Positions 1-8,081 of a stretch of 42,837 bases of DNA are shown in pieces (positions within the stretch are counted from its first letter, which is position 1; every line of letters begins with the position of its first letter). A program made the translations under genes and the position numbers. Under the pieces are notes generated by a model. That model worked only from the letters and a program-made list of their open reading frames with translations, did not search any database and was not told the DNA's origin. This DNA is from Desulfovibrio sp. (GTDB lineage: Bacteria > Desulfobacterota > Desulfovibrionia > Desulfovibrionales > Desulfovibrionaceae), in assembly GCA_024683955.1 (NCBI GenBank), contig JAIKXS010000092.1, positions 1 through 42,837 of the forward strand. The letters are read 5' to 3'.

Positions 1-1
1 C

Positions 2-190
2 AACACCATTGCCGCGTATAAGTCCGGCATTCTGAATTGGTATGACCATCCGGTGTCCTCTGGCCGGTTCGAAGGCACAAACAACAAGATAAAAGTACGC
101 AGGCGGATGGTATATGGTTACGGGGATCTTGAGTTTTTCAAACTCAGAATATTGGCCATTCACGAGGCAATGTACGCTTTTACCGGATGA
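2..190 (+). pseudogene. ISL3-family transposase, C-terminal fragment cut by the window edge
   Basis: An open frame without a start runs in from the left edge and stops at the TGA at 188-190. It reads as the C-terminal end of an ISL3-family (IS204/IS1001-like) DDE transposase, with the characteristic stretch EGTNNKIK, then RRMVYGY and a terminal LRILAIHEAMYAF. Only the last 62 residues are inside the window, so I cannot say whether the gene is whole. A second, clearly degraded copy of the same C-terminus lies on the opposite strand at 1722-2080. The two thus form an inverted pair around the toxin-antitoxin-like module. Confidence 0.8.
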
Positions 191-428
191 ACCGGCTTTA
201 TTGCACAGAATGGAACAGGTTTTGTCCCGTGTGAAGAATCTGCTCACGATATTTTTTATGAATCAACTGTTGTTGATAGCCAAGGAAGATAAAATATATT
301 GTAACTTTTAAAAGAGGGTTTTTTTTTCTTAGAAAAAGGAATTCTATTTTGACAAATGAAAATAACGAATATTTTTGTACCGAAATGGAAACAGAAGGTA
401 TGCGCAACAAAATTTAACGGAAAAAAAT

Positions 429-743
429 ATGCTAAAATTAACTGATCAACAGCGAAAATTTCTTCTATCGACTGCCCATCTGGTCTGGTGGAAGTCCTCT
501 GAGGAGACGCTGGAAGATATACCATTTCTGCTTCGGCAGATCATGACCATGGGAAATCTACAGCAAAGCGAAATCATGGAAAAGCTTTTCAGCAAAAAAT
601 GTCTTTTGTCAGCTCTTCGAGATGCAAAGGCAGGGCAGATGACACCACGAGCTTGGCATTTTTGGCATTACCGCCTGACGGATTGTAGGTTGGGCGAGAT
701 ACCTCCCATGCCTGTTCGAAATTTTTCACAAGGAGAATATTGA
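429..743 (+). CDS. Small conserved protein, putative antitoxin or partner of the adjacent nucleotidyltransferase
   Basis: This 104-residue protein has no membrane segment. It belongs, from memory of similar loci, to a family of roughly 100-residue proteins found directly upstream of AbiEii-like nucleotidyltransferases. The family shows a WWK segment near the start, an LL.QIM..G motif in the middle, and a near-terminal RAWHFWHYRL followed by PPMPVR; all are visible here. I chose the ATG at 429 because homology-like sequence begins there; an in-frame ATG at 375 would add 18 unlikely residues. The TGA at 741-743 lies just before the next gene's ATG at 746, so the pair is translationally coupled. 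An antitoxin role is inferred from context; the small protein has no recognised catalytic motif. Confidence 0.7.
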   Translation: MLKLTDQQRKFLLSTAHLVWWKSSEETLEDIPFLLRQIMTMGNLQQSEIMEKLFSKKCLLSALRDAKAGQMTPRAWHFWHYRLTDCRLGEIPPMPVRNFSQGEY

Positions 744-745
744 AA

Positions 746-1423
746 ATGCTTTCCCCTGATTTTTCTATTTTGCCCAGAGCACAAAAAGAAATTTGGCCTT
801 TTCTTTCGGGAAGCAAGGAATGTGGATTTTCTCTTTATGGCGGCACTGCGCTTTCTCTTCGTTTTGGACACAGATCGTCTGTAGATTTTGATTTTTTTTC
901 ACATGAGTCTATAAACGACTCAAAACTTTTTGCTTCTATGCCTTTACTTAAAGATTCTACGTTAGTACAAGAAGAACAAGATACATATATATTCCTCACA
1001 CAGAATAATGTAAAATTATCATTCTTTGGCAATGTTGGTTTTGGTTGCTTACAAATTCCAGATTTAACTAGCGATAATGTTATTTATATTGCATCAATAT
1101 TAGATATAATGGGAAAAAAGTTAAAGACAATTTTGCAAAGAATTTCGATAAAAGACTATGTTGATATCGCAGAGATAATCAACCACGGAATAACTCTTGA
1201 ACTAGGAATTAGTGCTGCTATGTCACTCTTTAAAAACCATTTTCCAGAATATGACGCAGTACGTGCTTTGACATATTTTGATGTAAAGGATTTAAAGAGC
1301 TTTCCTAATAAATATAAAAATATATTAGTTAGTGCTGCTAGAGAAATTGATTATACAAAAATATACGAAATGCCAATAATATCAAAACAGTTAAATTGTT
1401 ATAATGAGATCACTGGATGGTAA
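746..1423 (+). CDS. AbiEii/AbiGii-like nucleotidyltransferase, putative toxin
   Basis: A 225-residue nucleotidyltransferase-fold protein. The family signature is clear: YGGTALSLRFGHR at about residues 31-43 and the metal-binding acidic motif VDFDFF at 47-52, equivalent to the DLDFF of AbiEii and MenA-type toxins. Such enzymes transfer nucleotides to tRNA or other targets and usually pair with an upstream antitoxin. The ATG at 746 is preferred over a TTG at 740 because the AGGAG at 731-735 gives it a normal spacing. The gene is distinctly more AT-rich than the housekeeping genes further along, which suggests horizontal transfer. It is followed by IS debris. Toxin activity is inferred from family and pairing, not shown. 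Confidence 0.75.
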   Translation: MLSPDFSILPRAQKEIWPFLSGSKECGFSLYGGTALSLRFGHRSSVDFDFFSHESINDSKLFASMPLLKDSTLVQEEQDTYIFLTQNNVKLSFFGNVGFGCLQIPDLTSDNVIYIASILDIMGKKLKTILQRISIKDYVDIAEIINHGITLELGISAAMSLFKNHFPEYDAVRALTYFDVKDLKSFPNKYKNILVSAAREIDYTKIYEMPIISKQLNCYNEITGW

Positions 1424-1457
1424 ATCTGAGATAGCATATTAATATTATTGAATAACT

Positions 1458-1721
1458 ATGCTATATTTGACTTCAGAAAAAGGAGAAAGGGAGTTCAATA
1501 TATCTGAAAAGGAATCAACATACACCTTGTTTGACTGTTTTATTAACGATGGGCGTAAGAAGAACTCGAAACTCGATGCCTTTGATACGATGATCAAATG
1601 GAGCTCCATCGCCAAACGACTTAACAGGATCCCCAAACGGACTGCAAATGCGGTTGGCAAGCCTGCTTATCCTTCCCTTGTTCTGTTTAAGGGGCTTGTT
1701 TTGCAACGCATGTATATTTAG
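1458..1721 (+). pseudogene. IS5-type transposase, N-terminal remnant
   Basis: The reading frame matches the N-terminal part of an IS5-family DDE transposase. It has FINDGRKKNSKLDAFD, then an IKWSSIAKRL-like helix and PAYPSLVLFKGLVLQRMY, the segment in which such enzymes read LMFKALVLQ..Y. Similarity stops at about 1721, where an inverted ISL3 fragment begins. The matching C-terminal half of the IS5 enzyme resumes on the same strand at about 2140, so this is the left half of one broken element. The middle with the first catalytic Asp is missing. Confidence 0.65.
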
Positions 1722-2080
1722 GTTCATCTGGTAAAAGCGTACATTGTCTCGTGAATGGCCAATATTCTGAACTTGAAAAACTCAGGATCTCTGTAGCCAT
1801 ATGCCATCCGCTTGAGTACTTTTATTTTATTGTTTGTGCCTTTGAGCTGGCCAGAGGACGCTGGATAGTCGTACTAATTCAGAATGCCGAACTTATATGT
1901 GGCAACGGTATGCTCCATTTTTTTCAACGGCAACATGCCGGGTTTCCCGTCTTTTTCTACCCAGTCGGCAAGTACTTTTTTAGCGGTTTCCCTGTCCGAC
2001 TGTTCCCAGAATTTGAGCGTAAGTCGTCATTCAATAAGCCGCGGTTAGAGGCATATTATGTTCCAGTGCTTTTTTAAACC
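1722..2080 (-). pseudogene. ISL3-family transposase C-terminal remnant, frameshifted
   Basis: Read on the minus strand, this is the same C-terminal region as the fragment at 2-190. It has KKVLADWVEKDGKPGM, PLKKM, TNNKIKVLKRMAYGY and FRILAIHETMYAF, ending at 1722. Upstream, KALEHNMPLTAAY continues the family pattern only after a frame change. There is also an in-frame TAG in place of the Trp of the ILNWYD segment. With at least one frameshift and one stop it cannot make a transposase. It sits inside the IS5-type remnant, between its N- and C-terminal halves, and points opposite to the copy at the window edge. Confidence 0.75.
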
Positions 2081-2101
2081 TTGTCTCCCCACCATGTCTG
2101 T

Positions 2102-2493
2102 TCAACAAGTTGGTTGGTTTTTTTCATCCCCCTCTCCCCACCCGGAGTACGCAAGATCCGGATGAACCAGAAATATCTGACGAGATACGTGGGCGCTGCT
2201 ATGCAGACAAGGGCTATACCGGCAACGCCAATCGTACTGTTGTTCACCAAAAAGGATTCAAAGACGGTATTATGGAAAAAGCTGTACGAGGCAAAGTCCT
2301 GGGCTACTGGCAGAAGATCCGCAACAAACGCATCTCATCTGTACGTTACGGTATTGAACGAATCTTCGGCACATTCAAGCGTTGCCGAAATTTTTCGCGA
2401 AGCCGTTACGTGGGACAGGCCGGGGTGGAGCAGGAGTTCTTCCTTATTCCCCTGTCATGCCCTGTCTGGGAGCCGTGCGCCCAAAAACCGTGA
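2102..2493 (+). pseudogene. IS5-type transposase, C-terminal remnant
   Basis: From about 2140 the frame reads as the C-terminal third of an IS5-family transposase. It has CYADKGYTGNANR around the second catalytic Asp, GFKDGIMEKAVRGK, then RNKRISSVRYGIERIFGTFKR carrying the final catalytic Glu, and SRSRYVGQ..VEQEFFLI. It completes the N-terminal remnant at 1458-1721, but about 150 middle residues are gone and an ISL3 fragment occupies the gap. The last residues before the stop no longer look like the family. Confidence 0.7.
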
Positions 2494-3587
2494 AAACGAG
2501 CAAAAAGGCCATAAAAATGTAAGAAATCGCGAAGAAATGGATACATAGTAGCCAAAATTTTCCACACCTGGCCGAAAAGTTCCCTTACGTCCATATTATT
2601 CAGCAGTCTCAAATTCATGCAGCATCCGTCATAGTACGGGGGGGGACAGCAGAGCGCAGACGAATTCCCTTCTTGAGCGGAATCCATCTTTATTCGTCAA
2701 CAAAACCATTTGGGAAAAGCCCGTACGTATGCGTATTACCATCCTGTTTCTTCAAGTCCGGATACGTTTTGGTTCTGCCTGCCGGTGGCTGCGCGTTTGC
2801 CGTTGACATCCTCAAAAACCATAATTATGAATTTTCAATCCATCACAAAAACATCTTTATACAATTTATTATATAGCATTATTAAAAAAATGACAAAAAA
2901 TATAAAAACATTTATATTTTATATAATCACACTATAATGACAGAAAATCGATAAAAATAAATATCTTATATGTAAACAGACATCAATCACATATCAACAG
3001 CAGTAGAAATCAAAAATGCTGTACATAGCAAAAAACAGAAGATCCCGGAACAGCTAAAAAAATCTGCAGACGAAAATAGAGTATTTGGAAGAAAAGATAA
3101 AAACACACTCCTTTTCACCCCCCAATTGACAAAATAGTCAAAGGGCAGATACTCATACTGAAAACGGAAAGTGTCAGTGGTAAAATACCTATCATCTTGT
3201 AACTGTATCATTTTTCACATACCGGACTTCCGTCCGTTGTGAAGGATACCTCACATATTTCCTAAGGATGCTTAAAAGGATGTCCTGCGCCGCCTTCTGT
3301 TGATCTGCCAAATATAACCGCAGCTCACTTCAAGCCATTAAAGAAATATGCACGTACCGTCCCGCATACGGTATGCGGTCATTCCCTCGGCGCCTGTTTC
3401 TAATCGACCACCCCGTCATAAAGGCCTTCCAGAGCTCCAAAAAAGCAGACTGGGGCAGAATCGGGCCCGGATTCCGGTATCAGATGGACATGGACGCCAC
3501 GTTGCGCTTCTGAATCCGTCATTAGGTAAACATGTCAATTAACACGTCGTGACACGATTGTTTAACGACGATACACGGAAGGATTTC
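2494..3587. other. Long intergenic stretch, no recognised gene
   Basis: About 1.1 kb between IS debris and the TauE-like gene. The part from about 2820 to 3080 is very AT-rich. Short open frames on both strands lack convincing start sites and show no family I know. The one structured element I see is the palindrome at 3362-3378, listed separately. The frame ending at about 3511 reads RYQMDMDATLRF and stops, which faintly resembles the last strand of an outer-membrane barrel protein, but this is too little to call. Confidence 0.5.
3362..3378. promoter_or_regulatory. Perfect 8-bp palindrome upstream of the TauE-like gene
   Basis: CCGCATAC and GTATGCGG are exact inverted copies separated by one base, about 210 bases before the permease start. 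The size fits an operator for a dimeric repressor. No T-run follows, so it is not a terminator. Its role is inference only. Confidence 0.3.
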
Positions 3588-4391
3588 ATGATCACCTCAC
3601 TTCTCGTCTATCTTTGCTGCGGCGCTGTTGCCGGCATTCTCGCCGGTCTGCTTGGTGTTGGCGGTGGGATTGTCATTGTCCCCATGCTACTTGCTATTTT
3701 TCCAACGCAGGGAATTCCCGACGCCCTGTGCCAGCATCTTGCGCTCGGCACATCTCTCGCCAGTATTGTTATAACATCAATTTCAAGTTCAAGAGCGCAT
3801 CATAAACGCGGCGCAGTACACTGGGATATCGTCAAGAATATTACCCCAGGCATTCTTATTGGCACCTTTGCCGGCAGTCTCATTGCCGCCCATATGCCGA
3901 TTCTCTTTCTGAAACTCTTCTTTATATGCTTTCTCTTCGTTGTAGCCGTCAAAATGATTGCGCGCTATCAGCCGAAGGCATCCCGCAATATGCCTGGCTT
4001 TATCGGTACAAGTTCGGCGGGAGGCATCATAGGGCTTGTGTCAAGTTTTGTCGGCATAGGAGGAGGAACTCTTTCCGTCCCCTTTATGACCTTCTGCAAT
4101 GTTCCCATGCATGAAGCCGTTGGCACCTCGGCCGCCATAGGATTCCCCATTGCCCTCGCGGGGACACTCGGCTACATCATTGGCGGCATGAACACCCCTG
4201 ATCTTCCTCCCGGGACTTTTGGCTACATCCACATCTGGGCGCTGGTCGGCCTTGCCACGGCAAGCTTCTGCACGGCCCCCCTCGGGGCCAGGCTCTCCCA
4301 TTCTCTCCCAACGGCCCGTCTGAAGCTCTTCTTTGCCATCTTTCTTCTCTTTGTTGCCGCAAAAATGCTCTACAATATTATCTCGGCATAG
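3588..4391 (+). CDS. TauE/SafE family membrane permease
   Basis: A 267-residue, strongly hydrophobic protein with about eight membrane segments in two similar halves. Each half carries the TauE/SafE glycine motif: GLLGVGGGIVIVP near residue 21 and SSFVGIGGGTLSVPF in the second half. The family exports or imports sulfur-containing anions and organic acids (sulfite, taurine breakdown products, sulfoacetate) across the inner membrane; the substrate here cannot be read from sequence. I chose the ATG at 3588 because GGAAGGA lies just upstream at 3577-3583; an earlier ATG-frame start at 3549 would put charged residues before the first helix. It ends three bases before the amidohydrolase start, so the two are probably co-transcribed. 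Confidence 0.85.
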   Translation: MITSLLVYLCCGAVAGILAGLLGVGGGIVIVPMLLAIFPTQGIPDALCQHLALGTSLASIVITSISSSRAHHKRGAVHWDIVKNITPGILIGTFAGSLIAAHMPILFLKLFFICFLFVVAVKMIARYQPKASRNMPGFIGTSSAGGIIGLVSSFVGIGGGTLSVPFMTFCNVPMHEAVGTSAAIGFPIALAGTLGYIIGGMNTPDLPPGTFGYIHIWALVGLATASFCTAPLGARLSHSLPTARLKLFFAIFLLFVAAKMLYNIISA

Positions 4392-4393
4392 AC

Positions 4394-5605
4394 ATGAATG
4401 CCCAAACCTTTGCCGTCAGGGCAAAAACAATCATTCCGATGACAGGAGAGTCCCCCGCGCGGGGTGCTCAACTTTTTGCCTCGCTTGCCTCCATCGATAA
4501 CGGAATGCTCCTGATTCACGACGGACGGATCGTGTCGTGTGGAAAAGCCTCAAACCTGAGCGTTCCCGCAGGCTGCCCCCTGCGTGATCTTGGCCCCGTC
4601 ACCATTATCCCCGGCACGATAAACGCCCACGTCCATCTCGACCTCTCCTATCTTCTTGGAAAGACTGTCTTCCACAAAGGCTTTACCGCCTGGCTTGCAA
4701 GCCTTATCCCCCAACTCCCGAAGAGACAGATCCCGCGTGCCGAAATTCTCGGGGCACAAAACAGCGCGGTCAAGGATCTTATTCATTACGGGACACGTTT
4801 TGTTGGAAATATTGCGGGTTCCGCGGCGGGAACACTGTCTGATCTCCAGGAAGAAGCCGAAAAACAGGCCCTTGGAGTGACGCATTTCTGTGAATGGTTT
4901 GGCTTTGGAGAACAGGGCAATGCCTTACCATGGCCACCTGGTGTTAGCGTAGATATAACGACGACTCCATCTCTTGAAAAATATGCCGCCCCCGGGGGAC
5001 ATGCGCTCTACTCCACATCACCGGTTCTCCTATCAATGGCAAATGCCTACTGTCAGGCCCACGGGCTCCCTTTCACCATGCACCTCGCCGAATCTCCCGA
5101 AGAGACAGAAATGCTCACGACTGGAAAAGGGTCGCTCTACGAGCTCTACAGAAAGACCATTCTTCCAGATTCATGGAAGGCTCCCGGCATGACGCCTCTC
5201 GCCTATGCACACAAACTTGGGCTCCTTAGTCCATACTTTCTCGCTGTTCATGGAACGCAGCTTGATGCACAGGAGGCACAGCTCTTGGCCATGAACCGAT
5301 CAGCCCTCTGTCTCTGCCCGCGGTCAAACAGCAATCTCGGAGTAGGGCTCTGCGATATACGGGCATTCATCGCCGAGAACCTCCTTCTTTGTCTTGGCAC
5401 GGATGGACTTTCTTCAAATTCCGATCTTGATGTTCTCAATGAAGCTCTCTATCTGAGAGAGACCCTTGATACCCCGCGGGAGGCCCTTATTCGCATGCTC
5501 ACTGTCAACGGCTCCTGCGCGCTCCATCTCGACAGAATGTACGGAAGGCTTGAACCGGGTAGTCCGGCGTCCTATGCCATTCTTCCTGCCAGACTTGCCT
5601 GTTGA
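4394..5605 (+). CDS. Metal-dependent amidohydrolase, related to aminofutalosine deaminase
   Basis: A 403-residue cytoplasmic amidohydrolase of the COG0402 deaminase group. The metal ligands are visible: H79 and H81 in INAHVHLD, H230 in MHLAES, H286 in VHGTQL and D337 in GTDGLSSNSDLD. The substrate-side HALYSTSPVLL at about 203 and the GTDGLSSN signature resemble MqnX, which deaminates aminodeoxyfutalosine in the futalosine route to menaquinone. Other COG0402 members (S-adenosylhomocysteine, guanine or triazine deaminases) share much of this, so the assignment to MqnX is tentative. It follows the TauE-like gene with a two-base gap, which could instead point to a linked transport-and-catabolism unit. 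Transcription appears to run towards tyrS from the other side. Confidence 0.7.
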   Translation: MNAQTFAVRAKTIIPMTGESPARGAQLFASLASIDNGMLLIHDGRIVSCGKASNLSVPAGCPLRDLGPVTIIPGTINAHVHLDLSYLLGKTVFHKGFTAWLASLIPQLPKRQIPRAEILGAQNSAVKDLIHYGTRFVGNIAGSAAGTLSDLQEEAEKQALGVTHFCEWFGFGEQGNALPWPPGVSVDITTTPSLEKYAAPGGHALYSTSPVLLSMANAYCQAHGLPFTMHLAESPEETEMLTTGKGSLYELYRKTILPDSWKAPGMTPLAYAHKLGLLSPYFLAVHGTQLDAQEAQLLAMNRSALCLCPRSNSNLGVGLCDIRAFIAENLLLCLGTDGLSSNSDLDVLNEALYLRETLDTPREALIRMLTVNGSCALHLDRMYGRLEPGSPASYAILPARLAC

Positions 5606-5611
5606 CAGAAA

Positions 5612-5643
5612 CGCAAAAAAAAATGCCTCCCGACCAGGGAGGC
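5612..5643 (-). terminator. Rho-independent terminator of tyrS
   Basis: GCCTCCC (5625-5631) pairs with GGGAGGC (5637-5643) around a five-base loop. On the minus strand the stem is followed by a run of nine or more T, as expected for a terminator at the end of tyrS. The plus-strand side lacks a T-run. Confidence 0.85.
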
Positions 5644-5666
5644 GTACAAAAAGAGCAGGGAGGGCA

Positions 5667-6869
5667 TTATTGTACAATCAGCTTGAGGAAGCGCTTTTTG
5701 CCTAGTTTTATAATATACTCGCCACGTGCAAACGGCTCTCCCGAATCTTCATAACGTTCTCCGTTAACGCTTAAGGAGCCACTTTTAAGCAGACGCCTCG
5801 CCTCACTTCGACTTTTCACAAGCCCCGCCGCTTCGAGAAAAACAGCGGGAAGGCTCTCCTCGCCCTCCTGACACCTGTATTCCTGAATATTCTGTGGCAA
5901 TTCTCCAGAAGTAAAGATGGCGGAAAATTCGTGTCGTGCCTGTTTGGCCGCCTCCGCACCGTGATAACGCCTCACAAGCTCTTCTCCCAAATCTTCCTTG
6001 CAGACTTTCGGATGCAGACGTCCTTCTTCAACAGCGCGTTTCATCGAGGCAATTTCATCAAGAGTTTTCTCTGATAAAAGTTCATAATAACGCCACATGA
6101 GCGCATCCGAAATCTTCATGACCTTGCCAAAAATCTGGTCAGGCGCTTCATCGATACCGATGTAGTTTCCGTACGATTTTGACATCTTGCGAACGCCATC
6201 AAGTCCTTCGAGAAGAGGCATCGTCAGAATGCACTGGCTTTCCTGCCCATATTGCGCCTGCAGGGTTCGTCCCATCAAGAGATTAAATTTCTGATCTGTC
6301 CCGCCAAGCTCTACATCCGTTCTCAGACTGACAGAATCATAGCCCTGGCACAGTGGATAAATGAACTCATGAATGGAAATCGGTCTCTGCTCACGATAGC
6401 GTTTTTCAAAGTCATCACGTTCCATCATACGTGCTACAGTGTAACAGGAGGCAAGCTTAATAAAGCCCGCAGCATCCATTTTTGAAAGCCAGTGCGAATT
6501 GAACTCAACAATTGTTTTCTCGGGATCGAGAATTTTAAAGACTTGTTTCTTGTATGTCTCTGCGTTTGCCAGAACCTGCTCTTCGGTCAACGGGGGACGT
6601 GTTTCCGACCGGCCGCTCGGATCTCCTATGCGGCCCGTAAAATCCCCTATCAAAAAGACGATTGTGTGCCCAAGGGCCTGAAAATGCCGCATTTTCTGCA
6701 TAATAACCGTATGCCCCAAATGGAGATCTGGAGCTGTAGGGTCAAAGCCGACCTTGATACGCAGCGGCGTGCCTCGGGAAAGTTTTTTTCTGAGTTCTCC
6801 CTCATCAATAAGCTCGACAACACCACGCTTAATCAGAGCTATCTGCTGATCAACCGATACCGTTTCCAT
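5667..6869 (-). CDS. tyrS: Tyrosyl-tRNA synthetase
   Basis: A 400-residue class I aminoacyl-tRNA synthetase that charges tRNA-Tyr in the cytoplasm. The HIGH signature appears as HLGH at 50-53 and KMSKS at 228-232. The tyrosine-binding region reads [10 protein letters not shown] and [12 protein letters not shown]-terminal S4 RNA-binding domain covers about 336-400 ([18 protein letters not shown]). The length and KMSKS form match the TyrZ-like branch found in many deltaproteobacteria. The ATG at 6869 is preceded by GAGGAAGAG. It has its own terminator and no close partner, so it is probably a single-gene transcript. Confidence 0.97.
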   Translation of the reverse strand: METVSVDQQIALIKRGVVELIDEGELRKKLSRGTPLRIKVGFDPTAPDLHLGHTVIMQKMRHFQALGHTIVFLIGDFTGRIGDPSGRSETRPPLTEEQVLANAETYKKQVFKILDPEKTIVEFNSHWLSKMDAAGFIKLASCYTVARMMERDDFEKRYREQRPISIHEFIYPLCQGYDSVSLRTDVELGGTDQKFNLLMGRTLQAQYGQESQCILTMPLLEGLDGVRKMSKSYGNYIGIDEAPDQIFGKVMKISDALMWRYYELLSEKTLDEIASMKRAVEEGRLHPKVCKEDLGEELVRRYHGAEAAKQARHEFSAIFTSGELPQNIQEYRCQEGEESLPAVFLEAAGLVKSRSEARRLLKSGSLSVNGERYEDSGEPFARGEYIIKLGKKRFLKLIVQ

Positions 6870-7074
6870 AGTCTCTTCCTCACTTAGTCACAATGTTCAA
6901 GGCCTTGAATTGCTCTTCGATACCTGCCGGCCCAGATTGTGTCAATCAAAAGCAGCGGTAAAGCATGGTCCATAAGCCACGACAAGGCACTGCCACAGAA
7001 GCATCAACTTCACCCCCGGATCTGAGTCTGTCCTAGGAATTCAAAAAATTTTCTCCTTTTTTATATTAAAAACC

Positions 7075-7101
7075 TAAAGGTTCAGCAGGGAAAACCGATA
7101 A
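7075..7101 (+). promoter_or_regulatory. Sigma-28 (FliA) type promoter
   Basis: TAAAGGTT (7075-7082), an 11-base spacer, then ACCGATAA (7094-7101). The flagellar sigma-28 consensus is TAAAGTTT, 11 bases, GCCGATAA, so the match is very close and the spacing exact. It stands 43 bases before the start of the YjfB-like gene. Confidence 0.8.
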
Positions 7102-7144
7102 TAATATAGAAAACCGTCGCAAGGATGCGACAAAGGAGAGTCTC

Positions 7145-7366
7145 ATGGACGGAATGGAAGTTGTTGGAATGGCAATGGGCATGCAGGCACAGGAAATGCA
7201 AATGCAACAGGCTACAACAAGTGCCGGACTTGCCAAGCAGGCCATGGAATTTCAAGGAGCCATGGTCAATTCCATTATTTCCGGTGGAACACAGGGCGCA
7301 GACATGGCCCGTAATTCCGGACTTGCCGCACAAGGAATTGGCGGGAAGCTAAACATTACGGCATAA
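7145..7366 (+). CDS. Small YjfB-like putative motility protein
   Basis: A 73-residue protein rich in Met, Gln, Ala and Gly, with no signal peptide or membrane helix. The pattern of an N-terminal M.GM.VVGMAMGMQAQEMQMQ segment, then LAKQAMEFQGAMVNSII, resembles the small YjfB 'putative motility protein' family, whose molecular role is unknown. AAAGGAGAG just upstream fixes the ATG at 7145. A near-perfect sigma-28 promoter lies in front and a strong terminator behind, so it forms a single-gene transcript of about 350 bases tied to the late flagellar regulon. The family match is by pattern memory and moderately secure; the regulation strengthens it. Confidence 0.75.
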   Translation: MDGMEVVGMAMGMQAQEMQMQQATTSAGLAKQAMEFQGAMVNSIISGGTQGADMARNSGLAAQGIGGKLNITA

Positions 7367-7381
7367 CAAATATTGCGTAAG

Positions 7382-7455
7382 CGATTCCCGCGGACGCATC
7401 TGCCTTCCGGGAATCGATATTCAGACGGGGAGAGCGGTACTCTCCCCGTTTTTGT
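7382..7455 (+). terminator. Hairpin plus rho-independent terminator after the YjfB-like gene
   Basis: A first stem, CGATTCCCG with CGGGAATCG (7382-7416), is followed by a stronger one. ACGGGGAGAG (7425-7434) pairs with CTCTCCCCGT (7440-7449) around CGGTA and is then followed by TTTTTG. The second is a textbook terminator; the first may stabilise the transcript's 3' end. Confidence 0.88.
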
Positions 7456-7846
7456 ATTTACAAAAACCTGATGAACTCACGTCACGGGCCGGATTGGCGG
7501 GGCCTCTGCGGCATGAGGGACATAAAGGGAAATATGTTGCAGTGTTCCGTCATATCAATGCGATATGATTTTGGCCTTCGTTGCCACAAAACGTCCTTGT
7601 CCACAGCCTTCGTCACCCGGCTATGCAAAAAGAAGTATCTCCAAAATCACAGGAACAGCGGCCCACAAGCTCTTCATACGCTATTGACGGGTCTAAAGAG
7701 ACAAACAACGGCAAACGGTGAAAAACGCACCATACGCCCTCCCTGTATTTCGCCGCCCATGCATTTTGACGCTCTCCGGCACCTGCACTGCTACCAACGT
7801 TTTTTTGAAGCAAGGGCCAGAGGGAAGTGACAACGACTGGAAGCGG
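7456..7846. other. Intergenic, nothing recognised
   Basis: About 390 bases between the YjfB terminator and the tRNA terminator. Several open frames exist, but none has a ribosome site or a recognisable product. Confidence 0.5.
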
Positions 7847-7892
7847 AAAAAATTCAATCCCCACGGGCACCAAAGGCACCGGTGGGGATTGA
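7847..7892 (-). terminator. Rho-independent terminator downstream of tRNA-Ser
   Basis: TCAATCCCCAC (7854-7864) and GTGGGGATTGA (7882-7892) form a perfect 11-bp stem. On the minus strand the stem is followed by ATTTTTT, placing it 25 bases past the tRNA-Ser 3' end. Confidence 0.85.
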
Positions 7893-7916
7893 AAGGGAAG
7901 CCTAGAAAGGCAATGC

Positions 7917-8006
7917 TGGCGGAGAGAGAGGGATTTGAACCCCCGTAGGGCGTAAACCCTAAACGGTTTTCAAGACCGCCGCGATCAACCGCTCTGCCAT
8001 CTCTCC
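7917..8006 (-). tRNA. tRNA-Ser (anticodon UGA)
   Basis: On the minus strand a 90-base cloverleaf begins GGAGAGA, has the D-loop region GCAGAGCGGTTGATCGC, and an anticodon loop reading CTTGAAA with anticodon TGA. A long variable arm (TTTAGGGTTTACGCCCTA) follows, as in all serine tRNAs, then the T-arm GGGGGTTCAAATCCC. The acceptor closes with TCTCTCC, discriminator G and an encoded CCA (7917-7919). It reads UCA and other UCN codons. A terminator follows immediately, so it is transcribed alone or as the last gene of its unit. Confidence 0.95.
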
Positions 8007-8081
8007 AAAATTCTTAGCTAGGAAAGTTTATACAATTTTCAGCAAAAAGCAAGGGGTGACAACGGTAACTGACATCATGAC

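Noticed and set aside
7471..7830. A 119-residue frame in the gap before the tRNA
   Set aside because: No ribosome site, no recognisable sequence and biased, low-complexity composition.
7854..7892. The CAATCCCCAC inverted repeat as a single CRISPR-like or transposon end
   Set aside because: It occurs once, forms a perfect hairpin and is followed by a T-run on the tRNA strand, so a terminator explains it. No CRISPR-type repeat array was seen anywhere in the window.
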